From positions 23,657 through 87,656 of the forward strand of contig NZ_JAUYGL010000113.1 of assembly GCF_030689745.1 (NCBI RefSeq): a stretch of 64,000 nucleotides of DNA. Direction: 5' to 3'. Origin of the DNA: Devosia sp. (GTDB taxonomy: Bacteria; Pseudomonadota; Alphaproteobacteria; Rhizobiales; Devosiaceae). The position numbers and the translations under genes were made by a program. The notes under the pieces were generated by a model, which ran no database searches, was not told the origin of the DNA, and was given only the letters and a program-made list of their open reading frames with translations. This document shows positions 18,632 through 28,052 of this stretch, in pieces. The stretch's first letter is position 1; every line of letters starts with the position of its first letter.

Positions 18632-19389
18632 GCGGAAGCTCCCTGTGCCAGTTTGCGCTGCAGGGTCATGACGCGGCGGCGTTTGATCTCGGTGTGCATC
18701 GCCTTGAGATGGAGCACCAGGAACAGCAAAGTGAAGGCGAAAAACATCATGAATAGCGGCGTCAGGATGGAGCCGGGCATGGTTGGTCCATCGGGCCGGA
18801 ACACGCTGGCGGGCTGGTGCAGCGTGCTCCACCAGTCGACCGAGAACTTGATGATGGGGATGTTGATGGCCCCGACCAGGGTGAAGACAGCAATCACCCG
18901 GGCCGCGCGCAGCTGATCGTCAAAGGCGCGCCAGAGCGCAATGATGCCCAGATAGATGAACAGCAGCACAAGGGTCGAGGTCATGCGACCGTCCCATTCC
19001 CAGAACGTGCCCCAGGTAGGGCGGCCCCACAGGGCGCCGGTGAACAGGGCCAGCGCGGTGAACAAGGCACCCAGCGGGGCAGCGGCTTTCATCGACACAT
19101 CGGCCAGGGGGTGACGCCAGACCAGCGTGCCCAGGGCTGACACGGCCATCATCGCGTAGACGAATTGGCTGAGCCAGGCATTGGGCACGTGGACATACAT
19201 GATGCGGACGGTGTCGCCCATCTGGTAATCCTGGGGCGAATTGAAAAAGGAGAACCACAGGCCCAGGGCAAACAGCACCGCAGTCAGGAGCGTCAGCGGC
19301 CAGAGCAGGGGTGCACTCCAGGCGACGAACTGCCCTGGATGGGCAATCCGCTGCCACCAGGCCTGCGGGCGCGTCGTGTCATTGCTCAT
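18628..19389 (-). CDS. ccmC: Heme exporter protein CcmC
   Basis: CcmC inserts heme onto CcmE in the periplasm. The 253-residue protein has six predicted helices and the conserved tryptophan-rich heme-handling loop (GALWGRPTWGTFWEWDGRMT). Two histidines typically coordinate heme: one in YVHVPNAWLSQ and one in WWSTLHQPASV. The ATG giving MSNDTTRPQAWW is preferred over a start 20 codons upstream. It lies downstream of ccmB with a 22-base gap and overlaps ccmD by 4 bases. Confidence 0.96.
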   Translation of the reverse strand: MSNDTTRPQAWWQRIAHPGQFVAWSAPLLWPLTLLTAVLFALGLWFSFFNSPQDYQMGDTVRIMYVHVPNAWLSQFVYAMMAVSALGTLVWRHPLADVSMKAAAPLGALFTALALFTGALWGRPTWGTFWEWDGRMTSTLVLLFIYLGIIALWRAFDDQLRAARVIAVFTLVGAINIPIIKFSVDWWSTLHQPASVFRPDGPTMPGSILTPLFMMFFAFTLLFLVLHLKAMHTEIKRRRVMTLQRKLAQGASA

Positions 19390-19411
19390 GGGGGCGTCAC
19401 CTGGGTCATCT

Positions 19412-20065
19412 TCAGTCTTCGGCCGAACGTATCGCAAACGCAGCAACAAAGGGAGCCAGGGCCACGGCCATGAGGCTCAATGCCGCAAGAAACAGCGCTG
19501 CCGCCCCCGATTGGGGAGAGGTGATGGCGCCAACCCCGAAGATCAACACCGGCACCGATAGCGGCGCAATCAGGATGGGCGCGATCAGGCCGCCGTGCCG
19601 GATGGGGACCGTCACGGCGGCACCGATGGCGCCAAAAGCCGCCAGGGCCGGGGTTCCCAGGCTCAGTGAGATAAGGGTGCGCCAGAATGAAGCCAGATCC
19701 ATGGCCAGCAGCAGGGCAAGGATCGGGCTGGCCAGCAGCAGCGGCAGGGCCGTGACCAGCCAGTGGGCGATCAATTTTGCGGTAATGGCGGCGCTGAGCG
19801 GCAATTCGGCGTGCCGCAGCAGGATCAGCGAGCCATCCTCATGGTCGGGGCGAAACAGGCGTTCGAGCCCGAGCAGCATCGCCAGGAAGGCAGCAATCCA
19901 GACGATGCCGGGGGCAATGGAGGCCAGCAGGGTCTGGTCGGGACCGACGGCAAAGGGAACGATGGCCCCGACAATCACGAAAAACAACATCAGGGTCAGC
20001 ACATCGCCGCCGCCGCGCAAGGCGAGGCGCAGTTCGCGCTGCAGCATGGCCAGGAACGCGCTCAT
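19412..20065 (-). CDS. ccmB: Heme exporter protein CcmB (ABC permease)
   Basis: This is the 217-residue membrane subunit of the CcmAB transporter, with about six transmembrane helices. MLQRELRLALRGGGDVL near the N-terminus and ERLFRPDHEDGSLILLRHAELPL after helix 2 are family blocks. With the CcmA ATPase it drives release of holo-CcmE from CcmCD. Its start overlaps the ccmA stop by 4 bases. Confidence 0.95.
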   Translation of the reverse strand: MSAFLAMLQRELRLALRGGGDVLTLMLFFVIVGAIVPFAVGPDQTLLASIAPGIVWIAAFLAMLLGLERLFRPDHEDGSLILLRHAELPLSAAITAKLIAHWLVTALPLLLASPILALLLAMDLASFWRTLISLSLGTPALAAFGAIGAAVTVPIRHGGLIAPILIAPLSVPVLIFGVGAITSPQSGAAALFLAALSLMAVALAPFVAAFAIRSAED

Positions 20066-20694
20066 GGTGCGCCCGCCAGGAGCAATGTGCTCAGGCTGCT
20101 CGGGTCGGGCAGGCTGATCGGGTCGTGCGTGGCGGCAATGGCCAGACCACCGCGCGCCAGATGGTTGGCGAGCAGGCGCGTCACCAGTTGATGGCCCGGC
20201 TCGTCGAGCGCGGCGGTCGGTTCATCAAGCAGCCAGAGCGGGCGCAGGCTGACCAGCAGCCTGGCCAGGGCGAGACGGCGCGACTGGCCGGCCGAGAGGT
20301 AGCCGGCGTCCAGCCCGTCGAGGTCGCCGAGGCCGACTTGGTCCAGCGCGGCCTGGGGTGTCATGCCGGTCGGTCCATTGACTTTGGCCCAGAAGGTCAG
20401 GTTTTCCCGGACGCTCAGCCGGGGTTTGCTGGCGTTGCGGTGGCCGCAATAGTGCAGCAGGGGCAGTTCGGCGCCGGCGTCGGGGGAACCGAAGCGGCCG
20501 GAAAATGGCGCGATGATGCCGGCCAGGGTCAGCAATAGCGTGGACTTGCCGGCACCATTGGGGCCGCGCAGCAACAGGGTCTGGCCATTGCGCAGGGAAA
20601 AGTCGAGCTGGTCGGTCAGCAGCATGCCGCCGCGGCCACAGCTCAGGCCGGTCGCGCGCAGGTGGATCGGGGGATAGACTTGCTGATCGGTCAT
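20062..20694 (-). CDS. ccmA: Heme exporter ATP-binding protein CcmA
   Basis: This 210-residue ABC ATPase is first in the cytochrome c maturation operon. It has Walker A (RGPNGAGKSTLLLTLAG), the ABC signature (LSAGQSRRLALARLL), Walker B (LWLLDEPTAALDE) and the H-loop (IAATHD). The CGHRNASKPRLSVRENL Q-loop region is typical of CcmA. A 168-base divergent region separates it from acnA and must hold both promoters. Confidence 0.96.
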   Translation of the reverse strand: MTDQQVYPPIHLRATGLSCGRGGMLLTDQLDFSLRNGQTLLLRGPNGAGKSTLLLTLAGIIAPFSGRFGSPDAGAELPLLHYCGHRNASKPRLSVRENLTFWAKVNGPTGMTPQAALDQVGLGDLDGLDAGYLSAGQSRRLALARLLVSLRPLWLLDEPTAALDEPGHQLVTRLLANHLARGGLAIAATHDPISLPDPSSLSTLLLAGAP

Positions 20695-20862
20695 GGCCCC
20701 TTCTCGTATTGAACGAAAGGTCGGGCTGGCAAGCCCAATCGTCTTTCTCTATAAGCCGTTGTAGATTGGAGTCATTCCAGGAAGGGCGGCGCTATTGAGT
20801 GGATTCGGGGAGCTTTCCTGAACCCGAGCGCCTGCCGCAACACGAGATGACGGGCGGACATA

Positions 20863-23535
20863 GTGACCTCAAAAAACAGCTTCAAGTCGAAATCGACCCT
20901 GGTGGTCGGCGGCAAAACCTACACCTATTACTCGATAGTGGAAGCCGAGAAGAACGGCCTGGCGGGCGTTTCCAGCCTGCCGCACTCGATGAAGGTGGTG
21001 CTCGAAAACCTGCTGCGGTTCGAAGATGATCGCACCGTGACCAAGGCCGATATCGAGGCTGTTGCCACCTGGCTGAAGACGCGGACCTCGGAGCAGGAAA
21101 TTTCCTATCGTCCGGCCCGTGTGCTGATGCAGGACTTTACCGGCGTGCCGGCCGTGGTGGACCTGGCCGCGATGCGCGACGCGACGGCCAAGCTCGGCGC
21201 CGATCCGCAGAAAATCAATCCACTGGTGCCGGTCGATCTGGTCATCGATCACTCGGTGATGGTGGACAGCTTCGGTACGCCGCAGTCGTTCGGGCAGAAT
21301 GTCGAGCTCGAATATGAGCGCAATGGGGAACGCTATGAGTTCCTGCGCTGGGGTCAGTCGGCCTTTGACAATTTCCGCGTGGTGCCCCCCGGCACCGGCA
21401 TCTGCCATCAGGTGAACCTGGAATATCTGGCGCAGACCGTGTGGACCAAGGAAGAGAATGGCGAGACCGTTGCCTATCCCGACACCCTTGTGGGCACCGA
21501 TTCGCACACCACCATGGTCAATGGTCTGGCCGTGCTGGGCTGGGGCGTGGGCGGCATCGAGGCAGAGGCCGCCATGCTGGGCCAGCCGATCACCATGATG
21601 ATCCCCGAGGTTGTCGGCTTCAAGATGACCGGCAAGATCAATGAAGGCATCACCGCGACCGATCTGGTGCTGACCGTCACCGAAATGCTGCGAAAGAAGG
21701 GCGTGGTCGGCAAGTTTGTCGAGTTCTACGGCCCGGGCCTTGATTATCTCAGTCTCGAAGATCAGGCGACGATCGCCAATATGGCGCCCGAATATGGCGC
21801 CACCTGCGGCTATTTCCCGGTCGATGCCGATACGCTGAAATATCTGAGCACATCGGGTCGCGATGCCGACCGCGTGGCGCTGGTGGAAGCCTATTCCAAG
21901 GCGCAGGGCATGTTCCGCGAGACCACTTCGGCCGATCCGGTCTTTACCTCGACCATCGAACTCGATCTGACCACTGTCGTGCCGTCGATCTCGGGCCCCA
22001 AGCGCCCGCAGGACCGGATCGCGCTCGACAATGCCAAGCCGGCCTTTGCCGCAGCTTTGCCCAAGGAATTCGGCAAGACCGACAATCCCAAGATTGCCGT
22101 TGAGGGCACTGACTACGCCATTGGTCACGGTGATGTGGTGATCGCCGCCATCACCTCGTGCACCAATACCTCCAATCCATCGGTGCTGGTGGCAGCGGGT
22201 CTGGTGGCCCGCAAGGCGCGGGCCCTGGGTCTGGACTCCAAGCCATGGGTGAAAACCTCGCTGGCGCCCGGCTCGCAGGTCGTCACCGATTATCTCGATA
22301 GCGCCGGGCTTTCGGCCGATCTTGACGCCATCGGTTTCAACCTGGTCGGCTATGGCTGCACCACCTGTATCGGCAATTCCGGTCCGCTGCCGGCGCCCAT
22401 CGCCAAGGCGGTGCAGGAGGGCGATCTGGTTGCCGCTTCGGTGCTTTCGGGCAACCGCAACTTTGAAGGCCGTGTGAACCCGGACGTGAAGGCCAACTAT
22501 CTGGCGTCCCCGCCGCTGGTGGTGGCCTATGCCATTGCCGGGTCGATGAATATCGACATCACAAGGGACCCGATCGGCACCTCCAAGGATGGCCAGCCGG
22601 TTTACCTCAAGGACATCTGGCCCTCCAATCACGAGGTTGCCGAGATCGTGCGCACGCATGTGACCAAGGAAATGTTCCAGGGCCGCTATTCGGACGTCTT
22701 CAAGGGCGACGAAAACTGGCAGGGTATTGCGGTGGATGGCGGCGAGACCTACCGCTGGAACGCCAGCTCGACCTATGTTCAGAATCCGCCCTATTTCGAG
22801 GGCATGACGATGGACCCCAAGCCCATCACCAATGTCGCCAATGCCAAGGTGCTGGCGCTGTTCCTCGATTCGATCACGACCGACCACATTTCGCCGGCGG
22901 GCTCGTTCAAGTCGACGACACCGGCTGGCAGATATCTCGAAAGCCATCAGGTCGCACCCAGGGACTTCAACTCCTATGGCGCGCGTCGCGGCAACCATGA
23001 AGTGATGATGCGCGGCACATTCGCCAATATCCGCATCAAGAACCAGATGCTGCCCGGCGTTGAAGGTGGTTACACCAAGGGCCCGGACGGCTCGCAGATG
23101 GCCATCTATGACGCCGCCATGGCCTATCAGGCCGCCGGCACGCCACTCGTGGTGTTTGCCGGCAAGGAATACGGCACCGGTTCAAGCCGTGACTGGGCGG
23201 CGAAGGGCACCAATCTGCTGGGTGTCCGCGCCGTGATCGCCCAGTCGTTCGAGCGGATTCACCGCTCCAATCTGGTTGGCATGGGCGTTATCCCGCTGCA
23301 GTTCAAGGATGGCGAGAGCTGGCAGACGCTCGGGCTTGATGGCACTGAGACCGTGGACATTGAGGGTGTGACCGAGATCGCGCCGCGCGCCATGGTCACC
23401 GTCAAGATCACCCGTGCCGATGGCTCGGTGCTCAATATCGAAACCCGCTGCCGCATCGATACCGCCAACGAGCTCGACTATTACAAGCATGGCGGCATTC
23501 TGCACTACGTGCTGCGTAGCCTGGTCGCTGCGTAA
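20863..23535 (+). CDS. acnA: Aconitate hydratase A
   Basis: This is the 890-residue TCA-cycle enzyme that interconverts citrate and isocitrate, of the AcnA/IRP1 type. The [4Fe-4S] ligands lie in [10 protein letters not shown] and [12 protein letters not shown]. The substrate-binding [18 protein letters not shown], the [12 protein letters not shown] block and the C-terminal swivel-domain [16 protein letters not shown] are all present. The start is GTG. An intrinsic terminator follows the stop directly. It is divergent from the ccm operon. Confidence 0.98.
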   Translation: MTSKNSFKSKSTLVVGGKTYTYYSIVEAEKNGLAGVSSLPHSMKVVLENLLRFEDDRTVTKADIEAVATWLKTRTSEQEISYRPARVLMQDFTGVPAVVDLAAMRDATAKLGADPQKINPLVPVDLVIDHSVMVDSFGTPQSFGQNVELEYERNGERYEFLRWGQSAFDNFRVVPPGTGICHQVNLEYLAQTVWTKEENGETVAYPDTLVGTDSHTTMVNGLAVLGWGVGGIEAEAAMLGQPITMMIPEVVGFKMTGKINEGITATDLVLTVTEMLRKKGVVGKFVEFYGPGLDYLSLEDQATIANMAPEYGATCGYFPVDADTLKYLSTSGRDADRVALVEAYSKAQGMFRETTSADPVFTSTIELDLTTVVPSISGPKRPQDRIALDNAKPAFAAALPKEFGKTDNPKIAVEGTDYAIGHGDVVIAAITSCTNTSNPSVLVAAGLVARKARALGLDSKPWVKTSLAPGSQVVTDYLDSAGLSADLDAIGFNLVGYGCTTCIGNSGPLPAPIAKAVQEGDLVAASVLSGNRNFEGRVNPDVKANYLASPPLVVAYAIAGSMNIDITRDPIGTSKDGQPVYLKDIWPSNHEVAEIVRTHVTKEMFQGRYSDVFKGDENWQGIAVDGGETYRWNASSTYVQNPPYFEGMTMDPKPITNVANAKVLALFLDSITTDHISPAGSFKSTTPAGRYLESHQVAPRDFNSYGARRGNHEVMMRGTFANIRIKNQMLPGVEGGYTKGPDGSQMAIYDAAMAYQAAGTPLVVFAGKEYGTGSSRDWAAKGTNLLGVRAVIAQSFERIHRSNLVGMGVIPLQFKDGESWQTLGLDGTETVDIEGVTEIAPRAMVTVKITRADGSVLNIETRCRIDTANELDYYKHGGILHYVLRSLVAA

Positions 23536-23558
23536 GCGATCGGCGACCTTGTCTCGAC

Positions 23559-23587
23559 ATGGCGGCCCGATGGGCCGCCATTTTTAT
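23559..23587 (+). terminator. Intrinsic terminator of acnA
   Basis: A perfect 10-bp stem, ATGGCGGCCC/GGGCCGCCAT with a GAT loop, is followed by TTTTATT. It begins 24 bases after the acnA stop. Confidence 0.92.
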
Positions 23588-23665
23588 TGGGGGCAGCAGG
23601 TGGTTTTGAGCTCTCACCCTCTTTTGACTGGCGGGGGCGGGTGGCGGCGGACTACAACCGTGGCC

Positions 23666-24403
23666 ATGAGACTTGCAAGCTGGCTGACCACCCTGAGTGC
23701 CATTGTTGTTCTGAGCGCGCTGGCCCAGCCAGCTGCGGCTGATGGCGTAAGCCTGCGGCCCAAGGCGGTGGTCGAGTTGTTCACCAGCCAGGGCTGCTCG
23801 TCGTGTCCGCCTGCCGACGCGCTGTTGACCAGCCTGGCTGATCAGGGCGATGTGCTGGCACTGGCCTACCACGTTGATTATTGGGACTATGCGGGCTGGA
23901 AGGACACGTTCGGCGCGGCTGACTATTCGGACCGCCAGCGTGCCTATGCCCAGAGCTGGGGCTCATCGCGCATCTATACGCCGCAAATGGTGGTCAACGG
24001 CACCAAGGGCGTGGTCGGGTCGCGGCGCCCGGACGTATATCGGGCGATTGATCGGGCCCAGCTGCCGCTGCACATCGACGTCACCGAAGTCGGCGACATG
24101 CTCAGGATCGCCATTCCGGCCGATACCACGCTGAAAGATGCGGTGGTCTGGCTAGTGACCTATTCGGACCGCGCCGATGTCACTATCGAACGGGGCAATA
24201 ATGCCGGCAAGACCATGGTCTACACCCAGATCGTTACCGGCAGGCAAGTGCTGGGGCTGTGGGAATGCGCCACGGGTGCCGATATCAAGCTGCCGATCCC
24301 GGAGGTGCTGGCGGACAGAAGTACCGGCATTGCAGTGATTGTACAGCAGGAGAACGACGGCTTGCCCGGGCCAATTCTGGGTGCTGCCGCCTTCGAGCGC
24401 TGA
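23666..24403 (+). CDS. DUF1223 secreted thioredoxin-like protein
   Basis: The 245-residue protein has a signal peptide (RLASWLTTLSAIVVLSALAQ, cleavage near AAADG) and the DUF1223 signature VELFTSQGCSSCPPAD close to the mature N-terminus. This is a CxxC motif in a thioredoxin-like setting. Further family blocks are LAYHVDYWDYAGWKDTF and RIYTPQMVVNGTKGVVGSR. Family function is unknown; location and motif suggest periplasmic redox activity. I chose the ATG at 23666, directly before the signal peptide. Transcription probably starts after the acnA terminator. Confidence 0.87.
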   Translation: MRLASWLTTLSAIVVLSALAQPAAADGVSLRPKAVVELFTSQGCSSCPPADALLTSLADQGDVLALAYHVDYWDYAGWKDTFGAADYSDRQRAYAQSWGSSRIYTPQMVVNGTKGVVGSRRPDVYRAIDRAQLPLHIDVTEVGDMLRIAIPADTTLKDAVVWLVTYSDRADVTIERGNNAGKTMVYTQIVTGRQVLGLWECATGADIKLPIPEVLADRSTGIAVIVQQENDGLPGPILGAAAFER

Positions 24404-24423
24404 ACTTCCCACCAGCAGCAACG

Positions 24424-24454
24424 AAAAACCCCGTCCTTGGGGGCAAGGACGGGG
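24424..24454 (-). terminator. Strong intrinsic terminator facing the minus strand
   Basis: A perfect 11-bp stem, CCCCGTCCTTG/CAAGGACGGGG, has a four-base loop. On the minus strand it is followed by TTTTT. On the plus strand no T-run follows, so it is not an ordinary terminator for the DUF1223 gene that stops 20 bases before. Confidence 0.8.
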
Positions 24455-24630
24455 ACCAGTCGGGTCAACTCAATTTGAGAAGCTGGCACCCGGGCTTCAA
24501 GGTTTGGGGGCTCATTCGGCCCGGGCGCCAACCACTGGAGGCAATGGTCAGACTATGTCCGCCCAATTGGGCAGGTTCAGGGACAAATTGTGGCCGGATT
24601 GGGAATTGTTCGTTCCCGAGGGGCCTTGCA
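24424..24630 (-). ncRNA. Candidate structured small RNA
   Basis: The 282-base gap between DUF1223 and DUF2794 has no credible protein gene but carries several inverted repeats. On the minus strand they end in a strong intrinsic terminator that serves no minus-strand gene. In minus-strand order they are: GGGAA/TTCCC at 24601-24617; the palindrome GCCCAATTGGGC at 24561-24572; a 10-bp stem with one mismatch joining 24485-24495 to 24519-24529; and the terminator at 24424-24454. The 5' end is a guess. Short stretches recall 6S RNA, but I cannot confirm that by eye. Confidence 0.4.
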
Positions 24631-24685
24631 TCGCGGGCTGAATGCCCCGATCATGACGTCACGGTGACACGGAGTATTCGGAGCA

Positions 24686-25075
24686 GTGCAAAAGCGCACA
24701 CCGAACGGCAACAACGGATCGCTCATGCTGGTGCATGCCAGCGAGCCTGCGGCAAATGCCAGCAATGCCAAGGTTCCCGTCAGCGTCGTGTTCGATCGAA
24801 AAGAGTTGGCGCTGATCCTGTCTGTCTATGGACGCAAGGTGGGGCAGGGGGAGTGGCGCGATTACGCCATGGATTTCCTGCGCGAGCGGGCGATGTTCTC
24901 CATCTATGCCCGGGTGTCGGAGCGTCCCCTGTTCATCATCGAGAAGACCCCGCGCCTGCGCAACAAGCAGGGGCAATACACCGTCACCAATCAGCAGGGC
25001 CGCATTCTCCGGCGTGGCCATGACATCGCCCAGGTCTTGCGGGTGCTGGACCCGCATCTGGCGGTGGTCGGCTAG
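24686..25075 (+). CDS. DUF2794 domain protein
   Basis: This 129-residue protein matches the alphaproteobacterial DUF2794 family: VFDRKELALILSVYGRKV, GEWRDYAMDFLRERAMFSIY, PLFIIEKTPRLRNKQGQY and RRGHDIAQVLRVLDP. Function is unknown; no signal peptide or membrane segment is present. The GTG start at 24686 has a GGAG ribosome-binding site; an internal ATG at 24725 is a weaker alternative. It converges on an acetyltransferase gene with a 30-base gap. Confidence 0.85.
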   Translation: MQKRTPNGNNGSLMLVHASEPAANASNAKVPVSVVFDRKELALILSVYGRKVGQGEWRDYAMDFLRERAMFSIYARVSERPLFIIEKTPRLRNKQGQYTVTNQQGRILRRGHDIAQVLRVLDPHLAVVG

Positions 25076-25105
25076 ACGATCACCCTGCGGCCGAACATCA
25101 CCTGA

Positions 25106-25606
25106 CTACAGCGCGAGCTGCATGTGGACGATGTCGAGCCAGCGGTCGAACTTGAAGCCGAGTGCCTCGTGCCGGCCGATATGGCGGAAGCCGAGCTTTT
25201 CGTGCAGCCGGATCGAGCCGCTGCCTTCGGCGGTGATGACGGCAACCATCTGTTTGAAACCAAAGTCCCGCGACTGGCGGATGATCTCGTCCATCATCGC
25301 GGTGCCCAGGCCGCGCCCCATGGCGTCCGGGGCACAATAGACCGAGTTCTCGCAGGTGAAGCGATAGGCGGGGCGGGGGCGGTAGACCGAGGCATAGGCA
25401 TAGCCCAGCAGTGCGCCATCGGGCTTCTGCGCCATGACGATGGGGTGGCCGGCGGCCAGCATGTGGCCGAATTTTTCGCCCAGCACCGCCTCGCCGGGGG
25501 CTTCGAGATCGAAGGTGGCCACCGAGTGCTCGACATAATGCTTGTAGATGGCGGTGATGGCGGGAATGTCAGCCCACTGGAAAGGGCGCAAGGAGAATTC
25601 GGACAC
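25106..25606 (-). CDS. GNAT acetyltransferase, phosphinothricin acetyltransferase-like
   Basis: The 166-residue GNAT protein resembles the Pat/Bar/MddA group, which acetylates phosphinothricin or methionine derivatives. Visible features are AITAIYKHYVEHSVATFD at the N-terminus, YAYASVYRPRPAYRFTCENS, the acetyl-CoA loop APDAMGRGLGTAMMDE (Q/RxxGxG/A-like), and the C-terminal HEKLGFRHIGRHEALGFKF. The GTG start gives MSEFSLRPFQW, typical of the group. A hairpin terminator lies just upstream, so transcription either reads through it or starts almost at the gene. The exact substrate cannot be read from the sequence. Confidence 0.83.
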   Translation of the reverse strand: MSEFSLRPFQWADIPAITAIYKHYVEHSVATFDLEAPGEAVLGEKFGHMLAAGHPIVMAQKPDGALLGYAYASVYRPRPAYRFTCENSVYCAPDAMGRGLGTAMMDEIIRQSRDFGFKQMVAVITAEGSGSIRLHEKLGFRHIGRHEALGFKFDRWLDIVHMQLAL

Positions 25607-25621
25607 GGCATGCACTCGGAC

Positions 25622-25658
25622 AAAAGAAAAGGACCGCAGCCTTTGTAGACTGCGGTCC
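25622..25658 (-). terminator. Intrinsic terminator between the BI-1 and acetyltransferase genes
   Basis: On the minus strand, GGACCGCAG/CTGCGGTCC with a 10-base loop is followed by TTTTCTTTT. It lies 51 bases past the BI-1 stop and only 15 bases before the acetyltransferase start, so it might attenuate that gene. Confidence 0.88.
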
Positions 25659-25708
25659 GATTTGTCGTCCAACCAAATTGCTGCCTGTGCAATCAGGAAG
25701 GCTGCTGG

Positions 25709-26479
25709 CTACTCGCGATTGCCGAACAGGCGCAGCAGCATCAGGAACAGGTTGATGAAGTCCAGATAGAGGCGCAGCGCGCCCATGATGGCACCCTTGG
25801 CCAGCACTTCCGTGCTGTGGCTTTCGGAGTATTCTTCCTTGATCTTCTGGGTATCGTAGGCGGTAAGGCCCACGAAGATCAGCACGCCGACCACCGAGAT
25901 GATGAATTCCATCATCGAGGACTGCATGAAGATGTTGACCACCGAGGCGATGATCAGGCCGATCAGGCCCATCATCAGGAAGCTGCCCATGCCGGTCAGG
26001 TCCCGCTTGGTGGTGTAGCCATACAGGCTCATCGAGCCGAAGGTCGCGGCGGTAATGAAGAACACCTTGGCGATGGACGCGTCAGTATAGACCAGGAAGA
26101 TCGAGCTCAGCGACAGGCCCATGATCGCGGCAAAGCCCCAGAAGGCGCCCTGTGCGGCCGGGACGGAGAGCTTGTTGATGCCAAAGCTCAGCACCAGCAC
26201 GAAAGCGAGCGGTGCCAGCATGACAACCCACTGCAGCGGGCTGGCGAACAGCAGATAGCCCCACTGTGTCAGCATGGTGCCATTGGTCATGGTCGCGACA
26301 GCAGCGTCGGGATTGGTGGTGACGGCAGCGGCGGCAGCAAACCAGGCCGCCAGGCCGGTTACCACCAGGCCAATGCCCATGTAATTGTAGACGCGCAGCA
26401 TGTAGCTGCGAAGGCCCTCGTCGATGGCAGCGGCCGAGCCGGCCCGCGCACCAAGGGTCTGACGGTCATATTCAGCCAT
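25709..26479 (-). CDS. Bax inhibitor-1/YccA family membrane protein
   Basis: This 256-residue inner-membrane protein has seven hydrophobic segments after a charged N-terminus (MAEYDRQTLGARAGSAAAID, then EGLRSYMLRVYNYMGIG). The C-terminal block VGLTAYDTQKIKEEY and the ending RLYLDFINLFLMLLRLFGN are BI-1/YbhL hallmarks. Family members are thought to be pH-sensitive ion-leak channels or stress-response proteins; in bacteria some interact with FtsH. The start chosen is the ATG at 26479, 13 codons inside the open frame, preceded by GGAAC-type purines. It is divergent from thpR. Confidence 0.93.
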   Translation of the reverse strand: MAEYDRQTLGARAGSAAAIDEGLRSYMLRVYNYMGIGLVVTGLAAWFAAAAAVTTNPDAAVATMTNGTMLTQWGYLLFASPLQWVVMLAPLAFVLVLSFGINKLSVPAAQGAFWGFAAIMGLSLSSIFLVYTDASIAKVFFITAATFGSMSLYGYTTKRDLTGMGSFLMMGLIGLIIASVVNIFMQSSMMEFIISVVGVLIFVGLTAYDTQKIKEEYSESHSTEVLAKGAIMGALRLYLDFINLFLMLLRLFGNRE

Positions 26480-26679
26480 GTATTCGGTTCCTTTCCCAGA
26501 TAAAGCGGTGTTTCGCACCGCCGGTGGGCGTTTATTGCCACTTGATGGTCAATATGGATGGGGCGCCAAGCGTTTACAAGGGTTCTCGGCTTGTTGCGAC
26601 GATAAGACTGGCCCGGCAGGTCGGCTGTGCTACGGTCGAGCTGCGAATCGACTTGATCTGAGTATAAGAGGAGGGCCCC

Positions 26680-27219
26680 ATGCCCCGGCTCTTCACCGGT
26701 CTGGAAATCCCCGAGGACGTGGGTTTTGCCCTGTCCTTGAAGCGGGGCGGGCTCTCCGGCGCACGCTGGATTGATGTCGAAAACTATCACATCACCCTGC
26801 GGTTCATCGGCGATGTGGATCATCCCATGGCCGAAGAGGTGGCCGACAGCCTCGACCGGCTGGCAAACTCGATGCGCTTTGATGTCCGGCTGACCCATCT
26901 GGGCAGTTTTGGGGGCGACAAGCCCCGCTCGCTCTATGCCGGCATCGAGCCAAGCGAGACGCTCAACCGCTTGCAGGCGGCCCAGGAGCGGGTGCTGCAG
27001 CGGGCCGGCCTGGCGCCGGAGGGTCGAAAATTCGTGCCGCATGTGACACTGGCCCGACTGCGCGGCAGCACCGCGCTTGATGTGGCGCGGTTCATCGCCG
27101 AGGCGGGCCGGTTCGAGCCGCTCAGTTTTCCGGTGGGGCGATTCGTGTTGTACTCGAGCAGGGATTCGGTGGGCGGTGGTCCCTATGTGGTGGAGCAGCA
27201 CTATCCCCTGGCGGCTTGA
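26680..27219 (+). CDS. thpR: RNA 2',3'-cyclic phosphodiesterase (2'-5' RNA ligase family)
   Basis: This 179-residue 2H phosphoesterase carries both catalytic HxT motifs, H37-T39 in YHITLRF and H121-T123 in PHVTLARL, in two pseudo-symmetric lobes. The N-terminus (PRLFTGLEIPEDV) and RKFVPHVTLAR are typical of ThpR/LigT. It opens 2',3'-cyclic phosphates on RNA; the reversible 2'-5' ligation seen in vitro may not be the physiological role. A GAGGAGGG ribosome-binding site precedes the ATG. Confidence 0.93.
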   Translation: MPRLFTGLEIPEDVGFALSLKRGGLSGARWIDVENYHITLRFIGDVDHPMAEEVADSLDRLANSMRFDVRLTHLGSFGGDKPRSLYAGIEPSETLNRLQAAQERVLQRAGLAPEGRKFVPHVTLARLRGSTALDVARFIAEAGRFEPLSFPVGRFVLYSSRDSVGGGPYVVEQHYPLAA

Positions 27220-27420
27220 AGCGGCGCAGTCACGAGCCTGTTAGCGCGATATTAACCCTGGCAGCGCAAACCGGTCTGCAATTGTGCTCACTGCCAAACT
27301 GCTGCCGCGTTTGGCAGGCAGTTGAAGCAAATTCGATCGAATGCGGCGGCATTTGACACCTTGGTAACCATGTCGGGGGCAGAGTCGGCGGGTGGCTCAC
27401 CTCGATAACGGACCTTCAAG

Positions 27421-27960
27421 ATGAGGAAAAAATTGGCGATGACGAGTAAAACCGGAAGCCTAGCAGTCGGGCTCGCGGTCGGCGTGATCATGGCTCTGGC
27501 GCCAGCCGCGCAGGCGCAGCAGGCGACCGAGTTGGGGACCTTCAATGCCTGGACCGCCTGGCAGGCGACTGACGCGAGTGGCTTGATCTGCTATGTTTCG
27601 GCAGCGCCGCAGTCCAGTGAGCCGGCCGGGGCGAACCGCGACCCGATCCATTTTATGATCATCCACCGCAAGGGCATGGGTACCAAGAACGAGGTGCAGA
27701 CCATTATTGGCTACCCGTTCAACACGACCGATGCCAAGGCCAGCGCCACTATCGATGGCAAGTCCTATCCCATGGTCACCGAAGGTTCTGCCGCCTGGCT
27801 GGCCTCGACCGGCGATGAAGGCGGCTTCGTGCAGGCGTTCAAGGCGGGCACCAATCTGACCGTCAAAGGCACCAGCCAGCGCGGTACCGAAACCACGGAC
27901 AGCTATTCGCTGAGCGGCGCAACGGCCGCCGTCAACGCCATTGACGCTGCTTGTCAGTAG
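27421..27960 (+). CDS. IalB-like secreted protein, copy 1
   Basis: This 179-residue protein has a signal peptide ending near AQA-QQ and a mature domain resembling invasion-associated locus B (IalB) proteins of Rhizobiales. Visible parts are the [23 protein letters not shown] block, IIHRKGMGTKNEVQTIIGYPF, and the closing YSLSGATAAVNAIDAAC with a terminal Cys that may pair with the Cys in LICYV. IalB helps Bartonella enter red cells, but homologues in free-living bacteria are periplasmic or outer-membrane proteins of unknown role. A second copy follows directly. Confidence 0.8.
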   Translation: MRKKLAMTSKTGSLAVGLAVGVIMALAPAAQAQQATELGTFNAWTAWQATDASGLICYVSAAPQSSEPAGANRDPIHFMIIHRKGMGTKNEVQTIIGYPFNTTDAKASATIDGKSYPMVTEGSAAWLASTGDEGGFVQAFKAGTNLTVKGTSQRGTETTDSYSLSGATAAVNAIDAACQ

Positions 27961-28052
27961 GCATCAATTACGGGTTGCCCGGTCCGGGTAATCCGCCCTA
28001 ACTGGGCGGCGGGCTTGCTGAGCCCCCGCCCCTTATCGTCTTGAGGCCCTCG

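Noticed and set aside
20869-22998. A 709-codon open frame on the minus strand
   Set aside because: It is entirely opposite acnA and looks like a composition shadow.
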